From NCBI RefSeq assembly GCF_001766415.1, contig NZ_MKXO01000001.1:620001-684000 (forward strand): a DNA stretch of 64,000 nucleotides, written 5' to 3'. The number at the start of each line of letters is the position of its first letter. The stretch's first letter is position 1. This document shows, piece after piece, positions 17,503 to 27,300 of this stretch. The translations under genes were made by a program, and so were the position numbers. The notes below the pieces were generated by a model. It ran no database searches, was not told the origin of the DNA, and was given only the letters and a program-made list of their open reading frames with translations. This DNA comes from Exiguobacterium aurantiacum (lineage in GTDB: Bacteria > Bacillota > Bacilli > Exiguobacteriales > Exiguobacteriaceae).

Positions 17503-17531
17503 AGAATACATGACCCCTGCTCCAAAGTCAA
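17503..17531 (-). promoter_or_regulatory. Strong sigma-A promoter for rpsO
   Basis: TTGACT (17531-17526) and TATTCT (17508-17503) are exactly 17 bases apart on the minus strand. The -35 overlaps the last codons of ribF. Confidence 0.8.
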
Positions 17532-18454
17532 GATAGGATTGCCCGAGCCGCCGTCTCGTCTCGTTTCAACTGCGCGATCAGCGAATCGAGTCCGTCGAAC
17601 GCCCGTTCATCGCGCAAATAGTGAACCCATTCGATTTCGAGCAACTGTCCGTACAAGTCCTCCGAAAAATCAAATAAATGACTTTCAATCGAGACGTCTC
17701 CGGTGTCATAAAACGTCGGCCGACGACCGACGTTCGTCATCGCATCAAACGTCCGGCCGTCTTCTAGGCGGACGCGGGTCGCATAAACGCCGAGCCGTGG
17801 CATGACATAAGACGCATCCATCACCATGTTCGCGGTCGGATAGCCGATCGTCCGCCCTCTGGCGTCACCATGGATGACTTCGCCACAGATGACGTAAGGC
17901 GCCCCTAACAGCTCACTCGCCAAATCGACACTGCCTGCGCCAAGAAGTTTGCGGATCCGGGTCGAAGAGACTTTGTCACCGTCACTCGTCTGTTCGGCGA
18001 CGACGGACGTCGTGAAGCGTCCTCGGGCGTGGTAGGGCATCGTCTCCATCGTCCCTTCCCCGAACTTCCCGTACGAATAGTCAAATCCGGCCGTCACGTG
18101 CACGGCGCCCGCGCCGATCAAATAATCGTCGACGAACTGTTGCGGTGACAGTGATGCCAATTGCTTTGTGAACGTCAAGACGAGACAACGTTCGACACCG
18201 AGCGCGGCGATCCGCTGTAATTTTCGTTTGAGCGGCGTGATATAACGGACAGCATCCGCATTGTTCGACAGCACTTGTTTCGGGTGCGGATCGAACGTGA
18301 CGACGGTCACGGGCACGTCAAGCTGCTCCGCGCGCTGTTTGGCGTGCTCGATCACGGCTTGATGGCCGATGTGAACGCCGTCGAAGAATCCGAGTACGAT
18401 GACCGAAGGGACAAACTCTGGCGTCTCGGGATGTGTGAGATGTATCGTTTCCAT
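17528..18454 (-). CDS. ribF: Bifunctional riboflavin kinase / FAD synthetase
   Basis: The enzyme makes FMN from riboflavin and ATP, then FAD. The 308 residues comprise an N-terminal nucleotidyltransferase domain ([15 protein letters not shown] near 22-36, [10 protein letters not shown], and SSTRIRKLL) and a C-terminal flavokinase domain ([16 protein letters not shown] near 195, then GVYATRVRL). The ATG at 18454 has a purine-rich AAGGGGG site. It follows truB by 15 bases at the end of the nusA-infB operon, the normal place in Bacillales, and its 3' end carries the rpsO promoter. Confidence 0.95.
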   Translation of the reverse strand: METIHLTHPETPEFVPSVIVLGFFDGVHIGHQAVIEHAKQRAEQLDVPVTVVTFDPHPKQVLSNNADAVRYITPLKRKLQRIAALGVERCLVLTFTKQLASLSPQQFVDDYLIGAGAVHVTAGFDYSYGKFGEGTMETMPYHARGRFTTSVVAEQTSDGDKVSSTRIRKLLGAGSVDLASELLGAPYVICGEVIHGDARGRTIGYPTANMVMDASYVMPRLGVYATRVRLEDGRTFDAMTNVGRRPTFYDTGDVSIESHLFDFSEDLYGQLLEIEWVHYLRDERAFDGLDSLIAQLKRDETAARAILS

Positions 18455-18469
18455 ACTTCAAATTCCCCC

Positions 18470-19378
18470 TTAGTCGATTGTCAACATGACCTCGACTGTT
18501 GCGTCTGTCGTTCCGTCAAGCCGTCTATAGAGGGCGAGCGGAATTCCTTCTTCATTATAGACAGTAAACAGTTCAAATTCGAGCGAGACGTCGTTTAAAC
18601 GCCCACCGTTGCGAATATACCGTTCCCGGTTGGCCGGAATGGTGATGGAAGGCCAACGTTTGATCACGTCCTCGAGCGGGATGAGCCGTTCAGCGCGTGC
18701 CTCGACCGTCTCTAACGCCGCGAGCTCCGCGAGCGTCACGGCGTCCCTTTCATCGAACGTGCCTGACCGTGTCCGACGCAGGTCGCTCATATGGGCCGGG
18801 TAACCGAGCCCTTCCCCGATTTGGACGGCAAGTGTCCGAATAAACGTGCCTTTTCCGCACTCGACATCGATGCGAAACCGGCAGACGCCGTCCTCGAAGA
18901 CAGGTTCGTTCGTCCGTTCTAGCCGGTGAATCTCGACGATGCGGCGCGGCCGTTCGACCGTCTGTCCTTTGCGGGCGTATTCGTATAGCTTCTTCCCGTT
19001 CACTTTGACGGCCGAGAAGTAAGGAGGCACCTGCTCGATGCTTCCGGTCAACGTGCCGAGAACGCGGTCGATAGCTTCACCCGTGAACGCATCCGGCGCG
19101 ACATCTGTTTGCGCGACGACTTCGCCGTGTGCGTCTTCCGTCATCGTCGCCGTCCCAATCGTGACTTCGGCGACGTAGCGCTTGCCCTCATCGGTCAAAA
19201 ACCGGGACAGTTTCGTCGCACGGCCGAAACAGATTGGCAACACGCCGGTCACTTCCGGGTCGAGCGTGCCGGTATGGCCAACTTTTTTCGTTTGAAACAG
19301 TTTACGCAGCTTGAAGACGCAATCGTGGCTCGTCATCCCGCTGTCTTTATCCAGTATTAAAATCCCTGTCGGTTCCAC
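18470..19378 (-). CDS. truB: tRNA pseudouridine-55 synthase
   Basis: TruB isomerises U55 in the T-loop of tRNA. The 302 residues begin MEPTGILILDKDSGMTSHDCV, include the catalytic-aspartate motif GTLDPEVTGVLPI near 40 and YEYARKGQ, and end in a PUA-like C-terminal part. The GTG at 19378 stands seven bases after GGAGG; the ATG at 19384 almost touches that site and is rejected. A hairpin with a T tail separates it from rbfA, suggesting reduced expression of truB and ribF relative to the upstream genes. Confidence 0.95.
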   Translation of the reverse strand: MEPTGILILDKDSGMTSHDCVFKLRKLFQTKKVGHTGTLDPEVTGVLPICFGRATKLSRFLTDEGKRYVAEVTIGTATMTEDAHGEVVAQTDVAPDAFTGEAIDRVLGTLTGSIEQVPPYFSAVKVNGKKLYEYARKGQTVERPRRIVEIHRLERTNEPVFEDGVCRFRIDVECGKGTFIRTLAVQIGEGLGYPAHMSDLRRTRSGTFDERDAVTLAELAALETVEARAERLIPLEDVIKRWPSITIPANRERYIRNGGRLNDVSLEFELFTVYNEEGIPLALYRRLDGTTDATVEVMLTID

Positions 19379-19395
19379 GTTCATTCCTCCATATC

Positions 19396-19423
19396 AAAAA
19401 AGGGGAGACACAAGTCCCCCCTT
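19396..19423 (-). terminator. Hairpin terminator or attenuator between rbfA and truB
   Basis: Nine-base arms (AAGGGGGGA with TCTCCCCTT, one wobble pair, loop of six) run into T6 on the minus strand, seven bases after the rbfA stop. The genes on both sides belong to one conserved operon, so partial read-through is likely. Confidence 0.7.
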
Positions 19424-19430
19424 CAATTTA

Positions 19431-19775
19431 TTAGTCTTTATTCAAATCACGGATCAACGAGTCGATATGACTACCATATGCGACCGAAGAATCGTATTCG
19501 AACGACAATTCCGGCGTCTTGCGGAGACGGATCCGGCTGCCGATTTCACGGCGGATGAAGGCGCTCGCCTTATCAAGACCTGCCTGCGTATCAGCCTTCA
19601 CGTCGGCGTCGTCTCCGAGCACCGTGTAATAGGCCGTCGCTTGTTGCAAATCTCCCGTCACGTCTACGCTCGTGATGGTCGCGTTCTTTGTACGTGGGTC
19701 GTTGACTTCGCGTAAAAGGATATCTGTGATCTCTTTACGCATCTGTTCAGCAACACGTTGGGCACGAATGTTCAT
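19431..19775 (-). CDS. rbfA: Ribosome-binding factor A
   Basis: This 114-residue KH-like protein helps mature the 5' end of 16S rRNA in the 30S subunit and is important in the cold. Landmarks are RAQRVAEQMRKEITDIL at the N-terminus, DPRTKNATITSVDVTGDL and RIRLRKTPELSFEYD. The length is normal. GAGGG lies before its ATG, and it follows infB by 18 bases in the usual infB-rbfA-truB order. Confidence 0.96.
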   Translation of the reverse strand: MNIRAQRVAEQMRKEITDILLREVNDPRTKNATITSVDVTGDLQQATAYYTVLGDDADVKADTQAGLDKASAFIRREIGSRIRLRKTPELSFEYDSSVAYGSHIDSLIRDLNKD

Positions 19776-19793
19776 ACGTGTTCCCTCCTCACT

Positions 19794-22013
19794 TTATTTA
19801 CGTTCGACTTCTTTCATGACGAACGCTTCGATGACGTCCTCCACTTTGATGTCGTCGTACTTCTCTACTTTGATCCCACACTCGTAGCCTGTCGCAACTT
19901 CTTTGACATCGTCTTTGAAGCGGCGGAGCGTATCGAGTTTACCTTCGTACACGACGATCCCGTTACGGATGACGCGTACGCCGGCATCACGTGAGATTTT
20001 ACCTTCAGTGACGTAACAGCCGGCAATCGCACCGACTTTTGAAACTTTGAAGACGTCACGGACTTCGACTTGTCCGATCACTTCTTCAACGAACTCAGGG
20101 TCAAGCATCCCTTTCATCGCGCTTTCGATTTCATCGATCGCGTTATAGATGATCCGGTGCAGACGCATTTCAACGTGTTCTTGTTCGGCCATTGATCGGG
20201 CGTTACCGTCTGGACGGACGTTGAATCCGATGATGATCGCGTTCGCTGCTGAAGCGAGGATGACGTCACCTTCTGTGATCGCACCGACACCTTGATGCAC
20301 GATGTTGATCTTGACGCCTGCGACGTCGATTTTGCGGAGTGATCCAGCGAGCGCTTCAGCCGATCCTTGAACGTCTGCTTTGATGATGACGTTCAAGTCT
20401 TTGACTTCGCCTTCTTGAATCCGGCTGAACAAGTCTTCAAGACTGACTTTAGCCGATTCACGGCGCTGCGACTCGAGGTAACGTTGGTAACGTTTCTCTC
20501 CGATTGCACGTGCCTTTTTCTCGTCTTCGAAGACGATGAACTGGTCACCAGCTTGTGGGACATCGTTCAATCCTGTAATTTCGATTGGCGTCGATGGGCC
20601 AACTTCTTTCACACGACGACCGATATCGTTGACCATGGCCCGGACGCGTCCGAACGTGCTGCCGACGACGATCGAGTCACCGATACGAAGTGTCCCGTGT
20701 TGAACGAGAAGCGTGGCGACAGGACCGCGACCTTTATCGAGCTTCGCTTCGATGACCGAACCGCGAGCTGGCATTTCAGGCGTCGACTTGTACTCTTCGA
20801 CTTCTGAAACGAGCAAGATCATCTCGAGCAACTCATCGATTCCCTCATCTTTCAAAGCAGAGATCGGTACGAAAATTGTTTCGCCGCCCCACTCTTCCGG
20901 TACGAGTCCGAATTCAGTCAACTCTTGTTTGACGCGGTCAGGGTTAGCCCCTTCTTTGTCCATTTTGTTGACGGCAACGATGATTGGGACGTTTGCTGCT
21001 TTCGCGTGAGAAATCGCTTCTTCTGTCTGTGGCATGACACCATCATCTGCTGCGACAACGATAATCGCGATATCCGTCACTTCAGCTCCACGGGCACGCA
21101 TCGTCGTAAAGGCGGCGTGACCTGGTGTGTCGAGGAATGTGATTTTTTTACCGTTGATATCAACTTGGTACGCACCGATATGCTGCGTGATCCCACCAGC
21201 TTCGCCAGCGACGACTTTCGTGTTCCGGATCGAGTCGAGCAACGTCGTTTTACCATGGTCGACGTGACCCATGATCGTGACGACGGCAGGACGCTCAATG
21301 AGGTCGTACTCAGAGAAGTCGATTTCTACTTCTTCGAAGTCCGTCTCATCGATGATGACTTCTTTTTCGACTTCGAAACCGAATTCAGTTGCGAGCAATT
21401 CGATCGTCTCGTCATCGAGTGTTTGGTTGATCGTCGCCATGACGCCAAGACCCATCAATTTCATGATGATCTCGTTTGGCTTTTTATCCATCTTCGCCGC
21501 GAGATCCGATACGCTGAGGACATCCTCGTACTTGATGACGTTGCCCATTTCAGACTCTTGCGCTAAACGAGATGCTTTACGCTGGCTCGTTTTCGAATTT
21601 GGATCCGCTTCTAACGGGATTGCCGCTTTTGCAGGCTTCCCTTTAAATTTACCGCCGCGCTTTTTGTTGCGGTTATCGTTACGGTTGTTGCCGAAACGGT
21701 TGCCACCACGGTTGCCCGCTTGATTGCTCGGGGCGCTAGAAGTTTGTGGACGGGCTTTCGGTGCTTCTTTTTTCTCTGCTTCTTGTTTCGCAGCAGGCTT
21801 CGCTTCAGCCGGCTTCGACTCAGCAGGTTTTTCTTGCTTCTCAGCCGAACGATATTTCTCAGGGTTGAAGACACGGTCGAGTTGCTTGACCGACTCATCA
21901 TCCAATACAGCCATGTGATTTTTCACTGACTTGTTCATCTTCTCGAGCTGAGTAATGACTTGTTTACTTGTTACATTCTGTTCTTTTGCAAATTCATAGA
22001 CGCGTTTTCCCAA
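19794..22013 (-). CDS. infB: Translation initiation factor IF-2
   Basis: IF-2 is the GTPase that brings initiator tRNA to the 30S subunit and promotes subunit joining. The 739 residues begin [19 protein letters not shown] (the IF2-N fold). A low-complexity linker at about 50-135 is rich in Glu, Lys, Ala, Asn and Gly. The G domain has [21 protein letters not shown] and NKMDKEGAN, followed by domains II to IV. The TTG at 22013 lies eight bases from GGAGG; the GTG at 22022 overlaps that site and is rejected. It is the main product of the nusA operon. Confidence 0.96.
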   Translation of the reverse strand: MGKRVYEFAKEQNVTSKQVITQLEKMNKSVKNHMAVLDDESVKQLDRVFNPEKYRSAEKQEKPAESKPAEAKPAAKQEAEKKEAPKARPQTSSAPSNQAGNRGGNRFGNNRNDNRNKKRGGKFKGKPAKAAIPLEADPNSKTSQRKASRLAQESEMGNVIKYEDVLSVSDLAAKMDKKPNEIIMKLMGLGVMATINQTLDDETIELLATEFGFEVEKEVIIDETDFEEVEIDFSEYDLIERPAVVTIMGHVDHGKTTLLDSIRNTKVVAGEAGGITQHIGAYQVDINGKKITFLDTPGHAAFTTMRARGAEVTDIAIIVVAADDGVMPQTEEAISHAKAANVPIIVAVNKMDKEGANPDRVKQELTEFGLVPEEWGGETIFVPISALKDEGIDELLEMILLVSEVEEYKSTPEMPARGSVIEAKLDKGRGPVATLLVQHGTLRIGDSIVVGSTFGRVRAMVNDIGRRVKEVGPSTPIEITGLNDVPQAGDQFIVFEDEKKARAIGEKRYQRYLESQRRESAKVSLEDLFSRIQEGEVKDLNVIIKADVQGSAEALAGSLRKIDVAGVKINIVHQGVGAITEGDVILASAANAIIIGFNVRPDGNARSMAEQEHVEMRLHRIIYNAIDEIESAMKGMLDPEFVEEVIGQVEVRDVFKVSKVGAIAGCYVTEGKISRDAGVRVIRNGIVVYEGKLDTLRRFKDDVKEVATGYECGIKVEKYDDIKVEDVIEAFVMKEVERK

Positions 22014-22034
22014 AGCATCCACCTCCGTTAATAG

Positions 22035-22331
22035 TTAAGAGAGAAGTTGCTTAAGCTTGTTCGCAAATCCGGATTCTGTCACAGACACGACGACTCGCAT
22101 GTCTTTACCTAAAGCAGCTCCGATTGTATGTCGGTCGCTCACTTCGATTAATGGAACACCATACGATGTACATTTGTCGGTAATCCGTTTTCTCGTCGAC
22201 GCTCCCGCGTCTCCGGCAAGAATGACGAGCTTGGCTCGGCCAGCCCGTACATCCTTCAAGACAAACTCTTCTCCCATCGTTACCTTCCTCGCACGTGAGG
22301 CGAGGCCTAACAATGATTCCCACTGACTCAT
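22035..22331 (-). CDS. ylxQ: L7Ae-type RNA-binding ribosomal protein (YlxQ)
   Basis: A 98-residue member of the L7Ae/L30e family that binds kink-turn RNA. It shows GLASRARKVTMGEEFVL, VILAGDAGASTRKRITDKC and VPLIEVSDRHTIGAALG, the family core. The ATG overlaps the stop of ylxR by four bases, and infB follows within 13 bases. The cellular RNA target is not established; RNase P has been proposed for relatives. Confidence 0.92.
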   Translation of the reverse strand: MSQWESLLGLASRARKVTMGEEFVLKDVRAGRAKLVILAGDAGASTRKRITDKCTSYGVPLIEVSDRHTIGAALGKDMRVVVSVTESGFANKLKQLLS

Positions 22332-22600
22332 GATTCGGCACCTGTGACAGCTTGTTCTAGCTGTTCATAAAGTGTCTCGCTCGTCTTTACTTTCAGATGA
22401 TGATCAAGCGTTCGTTTTTTCTCTGCTAAACGAATCACATCGACATCTCTTGACAAATACGCGCCACGACCGTTCAGTTTGCCGGTCGTGTCGATGACGA
22501 CGTCGCCTTCCGGCGTCCGTACGACACGAATCAAATCGTTCTTTGGTAACATCTCTTGAGTGATCACACATTTACGCAAAGGAAGTTTCTTTTGCTTCAT
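22328..22600 (-). CDS. ylxR: YlxR-family nucleic-acid-binding protein (DUF448, RnpM)
   Basis: A 90-residue basic protein with the family motif LRKCVITQEMLPKNDLIRVV and GRGAYLSRD. B. subtilis YlxR has been described as an RNase P modulator (RnpM). The ATG at 22600 has GAGG seven bases upstream. A further in-frame ATG at 22606 overlaps the nusA stop and abuts the binding site, so it is less likely. It sits between nusA and ylxQ as in most Firmicutes. Confidence 0.92.
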   Translation of the reverse strand: MKQKKLPLRKCVITQEMLPKNDLIRVVRTPEGDVVIDTTGKLNGRGAYLSRDVDVIRLAEKKRTLDHHLKVKTSETLYEQLEQAVTGAES

Positions 22601-22602
22601 GG

Positions 22603-23769
22603 TCATTCCTCTTCTTTTACCGCGGTTGGTTCGAGCGTCACATCAACCGAGTCAGTCTGTTCAACTTCATTGTGAACAATTTCTGGCGTTGATTCAACTT
22701 TTTCGGCATACGTATCGAACAAGTTCATGCTCTCTGCATCCGTCTCGCTCTTAATATCAATTTTCCAACCTGTCAACTTAGCGGCGAGGCGCGCGTTTTG
22801 ACCGCGCTTCCCGATCGCGAGCGACAATTGGTAGTCCGGCACGACGACTGTCGTCGACTTGTTCGGTTCATTGACATATACATCAACGACTTGAGCCGGG
22901 CTGAGTGCGTTTTTAACGAACTCTTTTGGATCGTTCGACCAACGGACGATGTCGATCTTCTCACCGTTCAATTCATCGACGATCGTTTGGACACGTTGCC
23001 CTTTTGGACCGACACATGCGCCGACTGGATCGACGATGTCTGAGTGGACCGCGATTTTCGAACGGTCTCCCGCTTCACGCGACACCGACATGACATCGAC
23101 CGTCCCGCTCGCGATTTCTGGAACTTCGAGTTCGAACAAACGACGAAGTAGGCCAGGATGCGTCCGCGACACTTGAATCGCCGCGCCAGAACCTTTCGTC
23201 GTCGAGTCAACTTTCGTCACGTATACTTTGATGCGTTCATGAATCTTATACGACTCGTTCGGCATCTGTTCATTCGGCGTCAACACCGCCTCGATGTTGT
23301 TCTCTAAACCGATGTACAAGTTGCGCGGGTCAAACCGCTCGACGATCCCTGTCATGATCTCGTCTTCTTTATCGACGAAGTGGTTGTAGATGCGTTCGCG
23401 CTCGGCTTCACGCATCTTTTGCGTGACGACTTGTTTGGCCGTCATCGCCGCGACACGACCGAAGTCGCTCGGTGTCACTTCTTCTTTATGGAAGTCCCCT
23501 AACTCAAAGTTCGGGTCGATCTCATGCGCTTCTTCAAGCGAAAGCTGTTGGTCCGGATGCGTCAGGCGTTCAACGACTTCGAGAAGCGCGAACACGCGAA
23601 TGTCACCCGTCACTTGGTCAAACTCAACTTTGACGTGCTCGTTCGGGTTGGCGACGTTTCGGCGATATGCCGAAATGAGCGCCTGCTCAAGCGCGTCGAT
23701 GATGATTTCTTTCTCGATCCCTTTTTCTTGTGCAATCTGTTCGATTGTTGTGAGTAATTGTGGCCCCAT
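22603..23769 (-). CDS. nusA: Transcription elongation and termination factor NusA
   Basis: NusA binds RNA polymerase and nascent RNA, promoting pausing and termination. The 388 residues contain the N-terminal polymerase-binding domain, an S1 domain near 130-200 (TGIVERFDPRNLYIGL), and KH1 and KH2 (VGACVGPKGQRVQTIVDELNG and LAIGKRGQNARLAAKLTG). The acidic tail after about residue 345 is typical of Bacillales, which lack the extra C-terminal repeats of E. coli. GGAGAGG precedes its ATG. It is the second gene of the rimP operon. Confidence 0.96.
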   Translation of the reverse strand: MGPQLLTTIEQIAQEKGIEKEIIIDALEQALISAYRRNVANPNEHVKVEFDQVTGDIRVFALLEVVERLTHPDQQLSLEEAHEIDPNFELGDFHKEEVTPSDFGRVAAMTAKQVVTQKMREAERERIYNHFVDKEDEIMTGIVERFDPRNLYIGLENNIEAVLTPNEQMPNESYKIHERIKVYVTKVDSTTKGSGAAIQVSRTHPGLLRRLFELEVPEIASGTVDVMSVSREAGDRSKIAVHSDIVDPVGACVGPKGQRVQTIVDELNGEKIDIVRWSNDPKEFVKNALSPAQVVDVYVNEPNKSTTVVVPDYQLSLAIGKRGQNARLAAKLTGWKIDIKSETDAESMNLFDTYAEKVESTPEIVHNEVEQTDSVDVTLEPTAVKEEE

Positions 23770-23781
23770 CTTTACCTCTCC

Positions 23782-24252
23782 TTAACTAAACGTGACCGCT
23801 AGGCGGGCTTGTGCAATTTTATCAACCGGTAGCGATATCGCTTTTTTTCTAGTCTTGATGCGCGTTTCGACAACTGCGGTCTCGCCGTCGTACTCCGTCA
23901 AAATGCCCTCGAACTCTTTGGCACCTTCAATCGGGGCAAACGTTTTAATGTAGACGTTTTTCCCAATCGCCCGCTCAAAGTCAGTCGGCTTTTTAAGTGG
24001 TCGTTCGGCACCGGGACTCGAGACGTCAAGATAATAGGCTTGTTCGATTGGGTCGGTAGCGTTTAATTTCTCCGAGAGTTGCTCGTTGATGTTGACGCAA
24101 TCATCTAAATCGACGCCCCCCGGTTTATCGATATAGACGCGCAAGAACCAGTCTGGCCCTTCTTTCACGAATTCAACATCGACCAATTCCATGTTCGCTT
24201 GCTCGACAATCGGCAACGCGATTGTTTCGACGACTTCTGTTATTTTGGACAC
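23782..24252 (-). CDS. rimP: Ribosome maturation factor RimP
   Basis: A 156-residue 30S assembly factor. The N-terminal alpha/beta domain carries PGGVDLDDCVNINEQLSEKL and YYLDVSSPGAERPL, followed by an SH3-like C-terminal domain. The GTG at 24252 gives MSKITEVVETIALP, seven bases from GGAGG; the ATG at 24258 touches that site and is rejected. It is the first gene of the nusA-infB operon, with a promoter directly upstream. Confidence 0.93.
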   Translation of the reverse strand: MSKITEVVETIALPIVEQANMELVDVEFVKEGPDWFLRVYIDKPGGVDLDDCVNINEQLSEKLNATDPIEQAYYLDVSSPGAERPLKKPTDFERAIGKNVYIKTFAPIEGAKEFEGILTEYDGETAVVETRIKTRKKAISLPVDKIAQARLAVTFS

Positions 24253-24283
24253 TCTCATCCCTCCTTCTGGCTTTTACATACAA

Positions 24284-24311
24284 GAAAGGAGTAGGGTTCC
24301 CTACTCCTTTC
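24284..24311 (-). terminator. Hairpin after polC
   Basis: A perfect 13-base stem (GAAAGGAGTAGGG and complement, two-base loop) lies about 60 bases after the polC stop. The following minus-strand sequence TTGTATGTAAAA is only moderately T-rich, so termination may be partial. It lies downstream of the rimP promoter, within the rimP leader, and could also act as an attenuator. Confidence 0.6.
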
Positions 24312-24340
24312 CGTCGTAGTATCCAACATTGTTCGATACC

Positions 24341-24370
24341 AATATATCATATTTTCCCGCTTTTTCGCAA
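24341..24370 (-). promoter_or_regulatory. Promoter for the rimP-nusA-infB operon
   Basis: TTGCGA (24370-24365) and TATATT (24346-24341) are 18 bases apart on the minus strand, directly after the polC stop codon. Transcription would pass through the 24284-24311 hairpin before reaching rimP. Confidence 0.55.
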
Positions 24371-24371
24371 C

Positions 24372-27300
24372 TTACACCCCAAAATCAAAGAACGAAAGTT
24401 GGTTCTCGTCAGGCAGGCCTTCGAGACATTTCATCGTATCGAGCGTCTCGATAATCGTCTTCGACAATTTCGCCCGTTTCCGAAGATCCTCTTTTGACAA
24501 GAACTGACCTTCGGCACGTGCCTCGACAATCGCTTTCGCCGCGTTCGTCCCAAGTCCATCGACAGCGTTGAACGGTGGAATGAGCGTGTTGCCTTCAATC
24601 AAGAACTCGGTCGCATTCGAACGGTAAAGATCGATGTTTTGGAATTTCATGCCGCGTTCGAGCATCTCAAGCGCGAGTTCGAGCACGGTGTGAAGCCCTT
24701 TATCTTTCGCCGTGGCGTCGAAACCTTTCTCCCGGATGTCAGACATCGCCTTGCGGACGGCCTGTGACCCTTTGATCATCGCCGACAAGTCAAAGTCGCC
24801 GGCGCGGACCGTAAAGTATGTCGCGTAATACAGGATCGGGTGGTGCACTTTGAAGTAAGCGATCCGTACGGCCATGAGCACGTACGCGGTCGCGTGTGCT
24901 TTCGGGAACATGTATTTGATCTTCTTACAAGAAGAGATGTACCATTCCGGGACGCTGTTCTCCCGCATCTCTGACTCCATGTCGTCAGACAAACCTTTCC
25001 CTTTACGGACCGACTCCATGATTTTAAAGGCGAACGATGGCTCCAGTCCGGCGTAGATCAAGTAGACCATAATGTCGTCACGACACCCGATGACATCTTT
25101 CAGTTCACACGTCCCGTTATAGATCAACTCGTTCGCATTCCCGATCCAAACGTCCGTCCCGTGAGACAGCCCCGAAATTTGGACGAGCTCTGAGAACGTG
25201 GACGGTTTCGTCTCTTCAAGCATTTGTCGGACGAACTTCGTCCCAAACTCAGGAATACCGAGCGTCCCTGTTTTTGACTCGATTTGCTCCGGCGTGACAC
25301 CGAGCACTTCCGGTGACGAAAAGATCTTCATGACGGTCGGATCATCCGTCGGGATCGTCAACGGGTCGATGCCTGATAAGTCTTGGAGCATCCGGATGAC
25401 GGTCGGGTCATCGTGTCCGAGAATGTCGAGCTTGAGCAAGTTGTCGTGAATCGAATGGAAGTCGAAGTGTGTCGTCTTCCATTCAGACGTTCGATCGTCG
25501 GCCGGATACTGGATCGGCGAGATTTCGGAGATGTCCATATAGTCCGGGACGACGATAATCCCACCTGGATGCTGCCCGGTCGTCCGTTTGACACCGGTGA
25601 CACCCGAGACGAGACGATCGACTTCGGCGTTCCGGTAAATCTTATCGTTTTCGGTCGCATAGCCTTTCACATACCCGTACGCCGTCTTGTCGGCAATCGT
25701 CCCGATCGTCCCGGCACGATAGACGTACTCTTCTCCGAACAACACTTTCGTATACGCGTGAGCATGAGGCTGATACTCGCCCGAGAAGTTCAAATCGATA
25801 TCTGGTACTTTGTCCCCTTTAAAGCCAAGGAACGTCTCGAACGGGATATCGTGTCCGTCTTTCGTATACCACGTCCCACACTCCGGACATTGCTTGTCCG
25901 GAAGATCGTACCCGGACCCGATCGATCCGTCATTAAAGAAGTGAGACTGTTGACACTTCGGACAGACGTAATGCGGCGGTAGTGGATTGACCTCGGTGAT
26001 CTCGGTCATCGTCGCGACGAGACTCGACCCGACCGACCCCCGCGAACCGACGAGGTAACCGTCGTCGAGTGACTTCTTGACGAGTTTATGTGAGATCAAA
26101 TAAATGACGGCGAAGCCGTGGCCGATGATTGATTTCAGTTCCTTCTCGAGCCGGGCCTCGACGATCTCCGGAAGCTCGTCCCCGTAAATCGAGCGGGCCA
26201 TGTCATAACTCATATTACGGACCTCGTCATCCGCCCCTTCGATTTTCGGCGTATACAGTTCATCCGGGATGATTTGAATCGCTTCGATCTGGTCGGCGAT
26301 CGCGTTCGGATTTGTGATGACGATCTCCCGTGCGAGCTCGTCACCTAAAAATTTAAACTCTTCCATCATTTCTTTCGTCGTCCGGAAATGGGCGTGAGGC
26401 AACTCTTTTCTCGTGTTAATGAAGTTAGCCCCGCCTTGCGTCCGGATCAGGATTTCGCGATACGACCGATCCGTCCGGTCCAAGTAATGGACGTTCCCGG
26501 TCGCACAGACCGGAAGTCCGGCTTGACCTGCCACGCGAATGATCCGTTTGATGATGTCACGAAGTTCAAGCTCGTTCGCGACGATCTCTTTATCGATCAA
26601 ATGCATATAAAGTGCCGGCGGATGAATCTCGATGAAGTCATAAAATGCCATCATCTTCTCGAGCTCTTCGTCCGACTTGTTCAAGGCGGCGTCAAAGATC
26701 TCGCCGTTGTCACACGCCGAGCCGATGAGCAGCCCTTCTCGGCGCTTCTCGATCTCTGAGCGCGGCATCCGAGCCATCCGGAACAAATAGTCGATGTGCG
26801 ACAACGAGATCAACTCATACAAGTGGCGCAATCCTGGCTTTTTCGTCTTCGCGTAAACCGTCGCATGAAACGGACGGATCTTCGAGACGTCACTGCCGAC
26901 TTTCGCGTTCAGTGACCGATGCGTCTGCATCTCGAACATCTGTTTCGCCAAATCGAGCAACTTCATGAGCAGGTACGCCGTCGCCTCGGCATCATAGATA
27001 GCCCGGTGATGCTGCGTCAATTCGATATCGAACCGCTTGGCGAGCGTGTTGAGACGGTGGTTTTTGAGCGTCGGTAAAATCGTCCGGGCCAGTTCAAGCG
27101 TATCGATGACCGGATAATCGTCCGGCTCATGTCCTCCGCTTCGGAGCGTCGCCTCGAGAAAGCCCATATCGAACGAGGCGTTATGAGCGACGAGAATCCC
27201 GTCCCCGCACCAGTCGACGAACTGTTTCGCGATCACTTCCGGGTCGGGCTGTCCGTGGACCATGTCATCCGTGATCCCGGTCAGTTCGATCGTCGTCGCC

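Noticed and set aside
17404-17511. N-terminal extension of S15
   Set aside because: It would translate the leader RNA; the conserved S15 start and a good ribosome-binding site are at 17403.
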